Below are positions 42,190 through 50,584 of a DNA stretch of 64,000 nucleotides, piece by piece (within the stretch, counting starts at the first letter, position 1; each line of letters begins with the position of its first letter). Location: the NCBI RefSeq assembly GCF_001550135.1, contig NZ_LRUE01000014.1, forward strand, positions 1 to 64,000, in the 5' to 3' direction. The DNA comes from Pseudoalteromonas shioyasakiensis (GTDB lineage Bacteria; Pseudomonadota; Gammaproteobacteria; Enterobacterales; Alteromonadaceae). A model generated the notes under the pieces. The model made no database searches. It was not told the DNA's origin and was given only the letters and a program-made list of their open reading frames with translations. A program made the position numbers and the translations under genes.

Positions 42190-42768
42190 ATGAAAAAATT
42201 ACTATTAGGCACAGCACTAAGTGCTGCACTTTTCTCAACAGCAAACGCAAATGCAGCTGACTACGTTATTGATACAGACGGTGCCCACGCATTTGTTACA
42301 TTTAAAATTAAGCACTTAGGTTACAGCTGGTTACATGGTCGTTTTAATACTTTCTCAGGTGATTTTAGCTATGACGATAAAGCGCCTAATGCATCTAAAA
42401 TCAATGTAACGATTGATACTAAAAGCATCGACTCAAACCATGCTGAGCGTGACAAGCACTTACGCGGTAAAGACTTCTTAAATGTTGATAAATACCCAAC
42501 TGCAACATTTAAAAGTACCTCAATCAAGTTTGATGAAGACGGTGATGAAGCAGATGTTACTGGTGAATTTACCTTAAATGGTGTGACTAAAACCATTACT
42601 TTTGAAATTGATAAAATTGGTGAAGGTAAAGATCCATGGGGTGGTTACCGTGTTGGTTTTGAAGGTGAAACAAGCCTAAAACTAGCTGACTATGGTATTG
42701 ACTACAACCTTGGCCCTGCGTCAACGCATGTTGATATTGGCTTATTTATTGAAGGTGTGCGTAAGTAA
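42190..42768 (+). CDS. YceI family periplasmic protein
   Basis: 192 residues: signal peptide (cleavage ~ANA-A, residue 22), then a YceI lipocalin-like barrel ([49 protein letters not shown]). Family members bind isoprenoids such as polyprenyl or ubiquinone precursors. ATG 42190 follows GAAGGA at 8 nt. Coupled to the upstream b561 gene, suggesting a redox/quinone-related pair. Confidence 0.92.
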   Translation: MKKLLLGTALSAALFSTANANAADYVIDTDGAHAFVTFKIKHLGYSWLHGRFNTFSGDFSYDDKAPNASKINVTIDTKSIDSNHAERDKHLRGKDFLNVDKYPTATFKSTSIKFDEDGDEADVTGEFTLNGVTKTITFEIDKIGEGKDPWGGYRVGFEGETSLKLADYGIDYNLGPASTHVDIGLFIEGVRK

Positions 42769-42819
42769 GCACCATTCATACGACCACCAATTCGCTTTAT
42801 TCTCGGATTGGTCAATATA

Positions 42820-42847
42820 AAAGTGCCGCTCAATGAGCGGCACTTTC
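42820..42847. terminator. bidirectional terminator after the yceI-like gene
   Basis: AAAGTGCCGCT / AGCGGCACTTT, 11-bp stem with a 5-nt loop, at the convergent junction; it overlaps the last codons of the minus-strand gene. Confidence 0.8.
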
Positions 42848-43693
42848 GTTTCTATCTTTTAATCTCTTTTCTAAAATTGGTTGCAAATTATCGGGTAGCC
42901 AGCGTACTAAAACGTCATGAAAAGCATCTGTATGCGCTATTTTTTCAAGGGCTTCATCTAATAATTTTGCTGTTTCTTTACCTTGTTCGTTGTTTGTACA
43001 ACCTATGTAACCAACACTTAATGCAGGTGCTTCAGTGAGTGACAGTTGGGTCAATTCATCTTCAAAGCCCATAGAATGCGCCAAATAGTAATGCTCGCTT
43101 GGGTAGCCAAGTAATATATCAATACGCTTTTTTTGTAGCATATAAGTCAAGCTTGCGAGGGTGTCTCTGCCGGGGCGTGAGATGATATTTGAATCATGGC
43201 TTTCGTTAATCACGCTATCTATATCAGCGCCAAAAGAGCGGCTCATTGATACCCCTAATGCCAAGTGTTTATCGTCTAATAACGATTTTAAGGACACTGG
43301 TTTTGTGACGTCTAACTCAAGTTTTGCGGCTAACTCTTTACGTATGGCAATGGAGGGTGATAAGCCCACTGTTGATGAGTGTTTTGTAAACTGAATATGC
43401 TGCTTACGGTGCTCGTTTTGATACAACGACAGCATACAGTAATTGTTGTGCGGGTTTGATAGTTCATGTACGGCACGACTAGCCGGCAATAAAGTGCGTT
43501 TAAATGACACTTCAGGGAGTGCTTTTTCTAGTAATTTGATCACACTTTCATCACGACCTGTGCCTTCGTACTTGTCATTCATGATGTAGTAGGGGGCAAA
43601 ATCGACCATGATCCACTCAATGGTCTTCGGTTGCTTGGTTGCAACAACGGGCAGGCAAAAAAGTAATAGTAAAATAGACCACACACAACGCAT
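42830..43693 (-). CDS. TIGR02285-type periplasmic binding-like protein
   Basis: 287 residues with a signal peptide (cleavage near VVA, residue ~18). The mature protein has the bilobal solute-binding pattern of family 3 (TIEWIMVDFAPYYIMND, ASLTYMLQKKRIDILLGYPSEHYYL) and fits the TIGR02285 group often found near sensory genes. No ABC-transporter partner is nearby, so a sensory or enzymatic role is possible. Monocistronic. Confidence 0.75.
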   Translation of the reverse strand: MRCVWSILLLLFCLPVVATKQPKTIEWIMVDFAPYYIMNDKYEGTGRDESVIKLLEKALPEVSFKRTLLPASRAVHELSNPHNNYCMLSLYQNEHRKQHIQFTKHSSTVGLSPSIAIRKELAAKLELDVTKPVSLKSLLDDKHLALGVSMSRSFGADIDSVINESHDSNIISRPGRDTLASLTYMLQKKRIDILLGYPSEHYYLAHSMGFEDELTQLSLTEAPALSVGYIGCTNNEQGKETAKLLDEALEKIAHTDAFHDVLVRWLPDNLQPILEKRLKDRNESAAH

Positions 43694-43768
43694 TTTTACT
43701 ACCTATTTATGGGCTAAAAATATAAGTGTAGCAGGAATTTAGCTATATGCAGGCTGGTGGTAAAAACT

Positions 43769-43796
43769 AAAACGCCAGCTTGTTGGCTGGCGTTTA
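43769..43796 (-). terminator. terminator of the small minus-strand gene
   Basis: AAACGCCAGC / GCTGGCGTTT stem with a 6-nt loop; T-rich on the minus-strand side. Confidence 0.8.
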
Positions 43797-43806
43797 TCGG
43801 TAGGGT

Positions 43807-43974
43807 TTAGTTGGCTTTTAACCACTTCACAAATTGGCGTGCATCACTGGCCTTTTGGAAGATGGCATTTTTTAAGCCCTGCGTGTCACTAAAAATTACA
43901 CGCTGTTTATTTACCGAGATTGATTGCACTGGATGTGCGATCTGGATCAAAGATCCGTTGTATTTATATGACAT
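43807..43974 (-). CDS. small hypothetical protein (55 aa)
   Basis: 55 residues: MSYKYNGSLIQIAHPVQSIS, then a beta/helix segment ending FVKWLKAN. Chosen start ATG 43974 has GAGTGAG upstream; the frame is open to 44025. No family recognised. A good terminator follows directly, supporting a real gene. Confidence 0.6.
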   Translation of the reverse strand: MSYKYNGSLIQIAHPVQSISVNKQRVIFSDTQGLKNAIFQKASDARQFVKWLKAN

Positions 43975-44025
43975 AATAAAACTCACTCTTTCTTTTGTCA
44001 GTGTCTGTAGAGCTTTAAAAGGCAT

Positions 44026-44336
44026 TTAAAAATACAGACCGACATTTGTTGTCTTGCTAACAGTGTTGACTAAGTTTGTGACAGTTTGGTGATGATTTGA
44101 AAATTCATCAAAATGTCATTTAGCAAACAAGTTGCAAGTATTTATACGAATATGCGGGAATTACTGGATCAAGGTAAGGGGTTAACCGCGTAGTTTCTAA
44201 AAACCAGACAAGTAGATTACTGTAAGAATTAACTAAGCGCAAGGTTTATTTTTTAAACATCAAAAATAATCTCTGGATGTTTAACAGAAACAGGCGTATT
44301 GTGATTAGGCACAAAATAACAATAAGAAGTATGCTT
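44026..44336. other. gene-free intergenic stretch
   Basis: 311 bp between two divergent units. I find only short weak dyads (for example GATGA/TCATC near 44090-44110) and no convincing RNA gene or terminator. It presumably holds the promoters of the 55-residue protein and of the hydrolase cluster. Confidence 0.5.
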
Positions 44337-44912
44337 ATGAATTACCTTTTGGTATCAGATATATTCGGTAAAACAGCGCATTTATCGCTGCTTGCTCAGC
44401 AGCTTCGCGGTAAAGTGAGTCTTTGTGACCCTTACATGGGGGAAATTCAGCTCCCCATAAATGAGCAGTTTCAATATCAACATTTTATGACTCAATGCGG
44501 CCATGACAGTTATTTTGAGCTAGTGCATTTAAAAATGGCTACTATTCGTCAGCCAACCACGATTATTGCATTTAGTGCAGGCGCAGCCGCTGTTTGGCGA
44601 GCTCAAGCAGAGTTAAAAAATTCTTTCATTAAAAAAATCATTGCCTTTTATCCATCCCAAGTTAGACATCATCTTGAGCTTGAGGCTAACGTTCCTTGTC
44701 GATTTATTTTTCCTCACAGTGAAGAGCATTTTGATATTAAGCCTGTGATTGCAACATTAAAAAGTAAAGCCAAGGTGAGCTGTGAAATAGCCGACTATGG
44801 TCATGGGTTTATGAACCCGCTATCTGAGAATTTTAATCAGCTCGGTTATCAGCAATTTACCGAACAGCTACTAAAAGAGTGTTGTAACTCAGAACTTGTC
44901 CCCAACGATTAA
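44337..44912 (+). CDS. alpha/beta hydrolase (dienelactone-hydrolase-like)
   Basis: 191 residues, no signal peptide. The nucleophile elbow is AFSAGAAAVW (Ser ~76), the catalytic His lies in YGHGFMNP near the end, and the acid is probably in the FPHSEEHFDI segment. Most like small dienelactone hydrolase/YqiA-type esterases. Starts possible at ATG 44331 or 44337, after AAGAAG. First gene of a same-strand cluster; 40 nt before the ADC-like gene. Confidence 0.65.
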   Translation: MNYLLVSDIFGKTAHLSLLAQQLRGKVSLCDPYMGEIQLPINEQFQYQHFMTQCGHDSYFELVHLKMATIRQPTTIIAFSAGAAAVWRAQAELKNSFIKKIIAFYPSQVRHHLELEANVPCRFIFPHSEEHFDIKPVIATLKSKAKVSCEIADYGHGFMNPLSENFNQLGYQQFTEQLLKECCNSELVPND

Positions 44913-44952
44913 AAAACTGGTCTATAGTCATTACTAAACAACAATATAAGTA

Positions 44953-45906
44953 ATGACTATGATGGACCAAACAAATTACAGCCACTTTTTATCTAACCCT
45001 GTTGCTAAACCACCTTGTCGAATGATCAACGCGCAAATGTACGGATTTTTTGTGTCTGGCTGTGAGCAAAAAATGCAGCAGTATGTTGATGCAACTTTAA
45101 ACCTACTAGCAACCGAATCAACCTCGTTTAATGTGTTAGGAAGCACGTGTTTACTTACCTTCACTGATATCGAAAAAATTTCTTCCTTAACGCCACCGTT
45201 TTCAGAGCATGGCTGGATGCAAGAAACCGATATTATTATTTGGCTCCCAGTAGCAAAAATGCTCGATGGAGATATTAGTCATTTATATTGGTATCCGGCA
45301 TTTATTAGCGTCAATAACATTTATGCTTTGATTAATGGCCGAGAAGCCTGGGGCTACAATAAATACCTCTGTGAATATCAAATGCCTGCGACTGTGAGTG
45401 ATGCGGGCGCCTTTAGTATTTCTTTAGAATGTTTTGATGTGTTTAACCCTGACTCTAAATTAGCGATGCATGAGCTATTAACCATTGAGCAAACACAGGC
45501 AAGTACCAAGGAAAACTTACTCGATAACTTATCGCATTTTTCTAAACACGTTACCGATTTGTTTGATGCGCAAATTAAAGGCATTGATTTATCGCTTCTT
45601 AAACAATTGTTAGACGGGTTTATTCATCCGCAGATGGATCAGATTTTGTTTAAACAATTTCCCGATGGCCAAGGAGATAAAGCCGTTTATCAAAGCGTGG
45701 TTCACTCACCATCGTTAATCAAAAAAATTCACCAATTAAAACTTTTACACAATGATTTTAGTTTGGATGTAAAAGCTCTTGCGAGCTTTCCTCTAAATGA
45801 CATGTTTGGTATCGCACTTGGCAAACAAACGGTTCATTTACCTTTTTACGTCAATATGGACTTTGACCAGCTTGGCGCAACACAACTGTTACCAGCACAG
45901 GGGTAA
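44953..45906 (+). CDS. acetoacetate decarboxylase-like protein
   Basis: 317 residues, soluble. The central motif YALINGREAWGYNKYLCEY resembles the GRE-x-x-GYPK region that carries the catalytic Lys of acetoacetate decarboxylases; the preceding WYPAFISVNN is also family-like. About 60 residues longer than classical ADC, so substrate may differ. ATG 44953 chosen; ATG 44959/44962 are alternatives with no better Shine-Dalgarno. Its stop is 2 nt before the large oxidoreductase, implying a joint function. Confidence 0.7.
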   Translation: MTMMDQTNYSHFLSNPVAKPPCRMINAQMYGFFVSGCEQKMQQYVDATLNLLATESTSFNVLGSTCLLTFTDIEKISSLTPPFSEHGWMQETDIIIWLPVAKMLDGDISHLYWYPAFISVNNIYALINGREAWGYNKYLCEYQMPATVSDAGAFSISLECFDVFNPDSKLAMHELLTIEQTQASTKENLLDNLSHFSKHVTDLFDAQIKGIDLSLLKQLLDGFIHPQMDQILFKQFPDGQGDKAVYQSVVHSPSLIKKIHQLKLLHNDFSLDVKALASFPLNDMFGIALGKQTVHLPFYVNMDFDQLGATQLLPAQG

Positions 45907-45908
45907 CC

Positions 45909-48140
45909 ATGGAAAAAGAAAAAATCACCATTGTCGGTGGCGGTGTTGCAGCGATGACTGCGGCAGTGTATTTAACCGAGCAAGCTAATTGGCAAAGCCA
46001 GCGCGAAATTACCGTTTATCAACAGGGTTGGCGACTTGGCGGTAAAGGGGCGAGTGGCCGAAACGCCCATTTTGGACAGCGAATCGAAGAGCATGGTTTA
46101 CATGTTTGGTTTGGCGCCTACGTGAATAGCTTTCGCACCTTAGAAGGGGTGTATAACTCACTCAATCGACCAGCTAGTTGTTCATTGGCAACTTGGCAGC
46201 AGGCATTTAAACCACACAGTTTTATTGCTTTACAAGAGTTTATTGATAACGAATGGCAAACTTGGCCGATAGATTTTCCTACCGTTGAAGGGAACCCCGC
46301 TGATGGCAGTCTAGATATAACAGTGTGGGACTTTGTCACCATGACATTAGCATGGCTAAAAAAATGGACCGAAGGCATTGAGCATGTTTGTCAGCAGCAA
46401 GATGCTAAAACCATTTTAGTGACTAAAAAATCACGGGATCAATCGTTACTCAAACACATGTATCAAGAAATCAAAGCAGACATTGATACCCATTTAAATG
46501 GCGCAAAGCAGTTTATTGATGATATTGAAGCAGGTGCAACTGAAATTGCCTCGAACCCACGAACATTGATAACTCATTTGCTGCAGTTCACCGAAAAGCA
46601 GGCCACCCATACAGATAAACAGGCCGATCGACTGGTTATTTGGTATATCGTCAGAAAGTTAAAACGTTGGTTTAAAGACCAAGTTATTGATTTACTCGAA
46701 GACAACCCAGAGCTGCGCAGACTTTATATTTGTGCCGATCTTGCGATTGCAATGCTCACAGGACTGATTAAAGACAAAGTATATCGCGACGGTTTTGGTG
46801 TCATTAATTGCTACGATTTTCGTCAGTGGCTCGAAAAAAATGGTGCTAACAAAACTTACAGCGTTGATTCAGCGCCAGTGCGCGGCTTTTATGATTTGGT
46901 GTTTGCTTACCCTAAAGGTGACTTTAGTAAACCCAATGTTGAAGCAGGCGTTGCCGCCCTTGCTATGTTACGTATAGGGCTTTGCTATAAAGGCGGCGTG
47001 ATGTGGAAAATGCAAGCAGGCATGGGCGATGTCATTTTCGGACCAATTTATGAACTTTTAAAGCAGCGCGGCGTTAAGTTTAAGTTTTTCCATCAGTTAA
47101 CTAACTTATCTCCTGGGCAAACTGACCAAGGTGAGCCGCAGGTAAGTGAGATTCAGCTTTGCCAACAGGTCAGTTTAGTTGGCCAAGATTATCAACCGCT
47201 CATTGATGTAAAACAGCTGCCATGCTGGCCAAGTGAACCCCTGTATGAGCAAATCAGCCCAGAACAAGCGCACTTATTGCAAGAATATCAAATCAATTTA
47301 GAGTCATTTTGGAGTAATTGGCAAGAGGTGTATCAAGAACACTTTAGTACCTCATTGCCAACAGTGACGCTTCGCCATGGTATTGATTTTGATACACTGA
47401 TTTTAGGGGTCTCGGTTGCCTCTCTTGAACACGTTGCCTCTGAACTTTTAGCTGTAGATTACGCGCTTTCTCAACAAGCAACAAAAGTGCAAAGTGTGGC
47501 GACTCAGGCTTGCCAAGTATGGTTGAATAAAACCGACCCACAACTTGGCTTTACGCAAACTAATGCTGCTCATGAAGGGCCTATTTTAAGTGGCTTTGTA
47601 GAGCCGTTTGATACTTGGGCTGCAATGGGCAACTTGCTCGATAAAGAAGATTGGCCAAGTGACAACTCACCAGTTAATGTTGCCTATTTTTGCAGTGCGT
47701 TTAGCTGCGAAAACTACCCACCTGCCAGTGCACATCAATTCCCAGAGCAAATGAAAGCCGAAGTAAAATTGAATATGCATAATTTGTTTAGCTCAGATAT
47801 GCGGCCACTTTGGCCTGAAGCCTATACTGATAACAAGTTTGATTGGCAGGTTTTTTACAGTGATCCGCATAGCATTTTACCTGTACTAGAGCAGCAATAT
47901 TGGCGCGTAAATGTCGATCCCAGTGAGCGCTATGTCCTATCTGTGGTTGATTCGAGTAAATACCGTTTGGCTACAGATGGTAGTCAGTTTGTCAATTTGC
48001 GCATCACTGGCGACTGGATAAAAACAGGGGTTAATGCGGGCTGCGTTGAGGCTGCTGTGATGGCCGGTATGCAAACAGCCCGGGCAATATGTGGTTGGCC
48101 AAACGAAATCAGCGGAGAGCATGCATTCGAAAAAGGATAG
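45909..48140 (+). CDS. large FAD-dependent oxidoreductase (phytoene-desaturase/amine-oxidase fold)
   Basis: 743 residues. N-terminal Rossmann dinucleotide site ITIVGGGVAAMTAA followed by GWRLGGKGASGRN (FAD site), EEHGLHVWFGAY, and C-terminal TGDWIKTGVNAGCVEAAVMAG, the flavin-closing motif of phytoene-desaturase-like enzymes. Much larger than HpnE/CrtI (~450-500), with a helical insert at about 150-300. Substrate unknown, probably hydrophobic/isoprenoid. Good AGGGG upstream; 2 nt from the ADC-like gene. Confidence 0.75.
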   Translation: MEKEKITIVGGGVAAMTAAVYLTEQANWQSQREITVYQQGWRLGGKGASGRNAHFGQRIEEHGLHVWFGAYVNSFRTLEGVYNSLNRPASCSLATWQQAFKPHSFIALQEFIDNEWQTWPIDFPTVEGNPADGSLDITVWDFVTMTLAWLKKWTEGIEHVCQQQDAKTILVTKKSRDQSLLKHMYQEIKADIDTHLNGAKQFIDDIEAGATEIASNPRTLITHLLQFTEKQATHTDKQADRLVIWYIVRKLKRWFKDQVIDLLEDNPELRRLYICADLAIAMLTGLIKDKVYRDGFGVINCYDFRQWLEKNGANKTYSVDSAPVRGFYDLVFAYPKGDFSKPNVEAGVAALAMLRIGLCYKGGVMWKMQAGMGDVIFGPIYELLKQRGVKFKFFHQLTNLSPGQTDQGEPQVSEIQLCQQVSLVGQDYQPLIDVKQLPCWPSEPLYEQISPEQAHLLQEYQINLESFWSNWQEVYQEHFSTSLPTVTLRHGIDFDTLILGVSVASLEHVASELLAVDYALSQQATKVQSVATQACQVWLNKTDPQLGFTQTNAAHEGPILSGFVEPFDTWAAMGNLLDKEDWPSDNSPVNVAYFCSAFSCENYPPASAHQFPEQMKAEVKLNMHNLFSSDMRPLWPEAYTDNKFDWQVFYSDPHSILPVLEQQYWRVNVDPSERYVLSVVDSSKYRLATDGSQFVNLRITGDWIKTGVNAGCVEAAVMAGMQTARAICGWPNEISGEHAFEKG

Positions 48141-48160
48141 TGTGAGCAAAGTTGTAAATA

Positions 48161-48203
48161 AGTATGCGTATAAGTCATGAATTTTCATGATTTATATGCG
48201 ACT
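48161..48203 (+). terminator. candidate terminator of the ADC/FAD operon
   Basis: Near-perfect 15-18 bp AT-rich hairpin (GCGTATAA-TCATGAA / TTCATGA-TTATATGC, closed by AGT/ACT), 21 nt after the FAD gene stop. Few T residues follow. Confidence 0.4.
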
Positions 48204-48282
48204 TTAATCTATTGTTTGGTCTATACTTACCACTAAATTACAACAATTTAACAAGTTTCCCTCTTTTAAGGTCTAAAAGCCA

Positions 48283-50547
48283 ATGAAGCGTCCTTTTCTT
48301 AAAGATCCAAAGTTTATGATGTTGTCGAGCTCAAGCTTGGCGGCATGTGTAATGGCAAGCGCTGTTGCACAAGGAGCTGAGACTGAAAAAGACATGGAAG
48401 TTATTAGCGTTTATGCACAAAAGCGTCCGCAAGCAATTGAAGACGTGAGTGTGGCGGTAAGCCAAGTGAATGGCGAAATTTTAAAAGCTCAGCATTTTAA
48501 AGATTCAACTGAAATTGGTTTGTTTGCGCCAAACGTTAAAATCACCCAAAACGCCGCAGAAGGGACGCCTCCCGCTGTGAGCATCCGTGGGGTGGGGTTA
48601 CTTGATTATAATACGGCGAATACCTCACCTGTTGCCATGTATATTGATGGTGTTGCGGTGGGGTCTGCCAATAATCAAATTGTTAACTTGTACGATATTG
48701 AACAACTCGATATTTTACGCGGCCCGCAGGGTACCTTGTTTGGTCGTAATTCTACCGGTGGTGCAATACTAATACGCTCAAATCGCCCTGAGTTTGATAG
48801 CTATGGCTCGCTAACATTAGGTGTTGCCAATAACAACGCCACCAGCGTCGATGGTATGTGGAACCAGCAACTCTCAGATTCCAGCGCAGTGCGTATTGCT
48901 GTTAACTATCAAGACTACGAATATTCAACAAAAAATACTTATGCAGACTCACCAACAGCAGGCATGGAGCAAAAAAATGCCCGTGTGTCTTTTTTGTCCG
49001 AGTGGGATGACGTTGATCTTTACCTGCAAGCGCATATTGAAGATTGGGATGGTATTGCCCAGCCAGTTGGTAGTATTGGTATTGTCGCGAATCCTTTAAC
49101 GGGTGAGCTGTGTTCACCAGCAGATGCGGGCTCAACACGCTGTTTTGATAACTTTGGTTTTAATGATGGCAGTGATGACTTCTTTGCTGTGAGTGTCAAT
49201 AACGACTCACCTCATAAATCTGATGGCTACGGTTTTATCGCCGAAGTGAATTGGCATTTAAACGAGCAAAGTACATTTACCTCACTTTCGAGCTTTAACG
49301 ATTTAGAAAGAAGCCATGCTTTTAACTGCGATGGCTCGCCAGCTCGTTTGTGCGAAGGAGTATTAGGGTTAGATACCCAACTATTCAGCCAAGAATTCAG
49401 AATATTAAACGAACTTGCTGATTACACACTCACCAGTGGTGTTTATTTTGCCGATGAGACGATTGAGCAAGATAATCTAAATGATATTTTGCGTGATTTC
49501 CGGGGTATTTTACCGACAAACTTAACCGCGACCTTTATTTACGATAATGAAATCAAGATGCAAAATTTGGCTGTATTTACCCAAATTGAAGTACCAGTCG
49601 CAGATAAATGGATGATCACAGCCGGTCTTAGATATGACTATGAGTCACTTGAGTATGACTCAATCGCCACGTTAAATGCGGTGGTTGATGTGAATGACTT
49701 AGACGGAGTGCTTGTACCATTTTATCGCGTTACCGATGAGCAATCAGACAATGGCTTTACTGGTCAATTTGCCGTTAATTATCGCTATTCAGATGCAAGC
49801 AATCTTTATTATCGTTTTGCTAATGGTAGTAAAAGTGGTGGCTACAACGGCGGCTTTTTGTCATCTGAAGAACAAGCAATCTTAGCAAACTACGGTAAAG
49901 AGCGCTTAAATGCCCATGAAGTTGGCTTAAAGTCGTTCTGGCCTGGCAAGCAACTTAGAATGAATTGGGCGGCGTTTTATTATGACTATAACGACCAACA
50001 AGTGTTTATGAACCAAGCGTCAGAAACACCGCAAATGCCTCCTGTGCAGCTGCTTGAAAATGTCGCTGATTCAACTATTTACGGTCTTGAAACTGAAATC
50101 AATTACCAAGCAACTAAGCAATTAGCCATGCTACTTTCAGTTGGCTATATCCCTCATGCTGAGTTTGAAGAATACGTTGACCCACTTGGCAATAGTATTA
50201 CCGATAACCAACTACCATTTACTTCTAAATGGAATGTATCAGCGGGATTAAAATATGATACCAGCTTGGCGTCATATCCGTTATCGGCCAATATTATTTA
50301 CGATTATCAGTCTGAGTTTTATTTTGATCAGAACATGAACCCTTATGCCCGCCAAGACGGCTTTAGCATTGTTAATGCGCATCTAAAATATGATGTTGAT
50401 AATTGGTCATTTACTTTATGGGGCAAAAATTTATTTGATACTGAATACAGTCAGTTAAAGTTCGATTTAAGCTCGTTCTTAGGCATGCTTGAAGACTTTA
50501 AAGGGGAAGGGCGTCGCTATGGCTTTGATGTTTCAATGCAATTCTAG
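48283..50547 (+). CDS. TonB-dependent outer-membrane receptor
   Basis: 754 residues: signal peptide (cleavage near ASAVAQGA, residue ~32), TonB box-like DMEVISVYAQKR, plug domain (about 50-165; VSIRGVGLLDYNT, LRGPQGTLFGRNSTGG) and a 22-strand barrel ending in the outer-membrane signature (Phe at C-terminus, FDVSMQF). The plug type is that of receptors for hydrophobic or multi-ring compounds in marine bacteria (CirA/pesticin-like branch), not a classical siderophore receptor; ligand unknown. AAGG precedes the ATG. Confidence 0.92.
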   Translation: MKRPFLKDPKFMMLSSSSLAACVMASAVAQGAETEKDMEVISVYAQKRPQAIEDVSVAVSQVNGEILKAQHFKDSTEIGLFAPNVKITQNAAEGTPPAVSIRGVGLLDYNTANTSPVAMYIDGVAVGSANNQIVNLYDIEQLDILRGPQGTLFGRNSTGGAILIRSNRPEFDSYGSLTLGVANNNATSVDGMWNQQLSDSSAVRIAVNYQDYEYSTKNTYADSPTAGMEQKNARVSFLSEWDDVDLYLQAHIEDWDGIAQPVGSIGIVANPLTGELCSPADAGSTRCFDNFGFNDGSDDFFAVSVNNDSPHKSDGYGFIAEVNWHLNEQSTFTSLSSFNDLERSHAFNCDGSPARLCEGVLGLDTQLFSQEFRILNELADYTLTSGVYFADETIEQDNLNDILRDFRGILPTNLTATFIYDNEIKMQNLAVFTQIEVPVADKWMITAGLRYDYESLEYDSIATLNAVVDVNDLDGVLVPFYRVTDEQSDNGFTGQFAVNYRYSDASNLYYRFANGSKSGGYNGGFLSSEEQAILANYGKERLNAHEVGLKSFWPGKQLRMNWAAFYYDYNDQQVFMNQASETPQMPPVQLLENVADSTIYGLETEINYQATKQLAMLLSVGYIPHAEFEEYVDPLGNSITDNQLPFTSKWNVSAGLKYDTSLASYPLSANIIYDYQSEFYFDQNMNPYARQDGFSIVNAHLKYDVDNWSFTLWGKNLFDTEYSQLKFDLSSFLGMLEDFKGEGRRYGFDVSMQF

Positions 50548-50584
50548 TCGTTGCCAACTCCACGATGTTACAGGGGTTTTGTGA

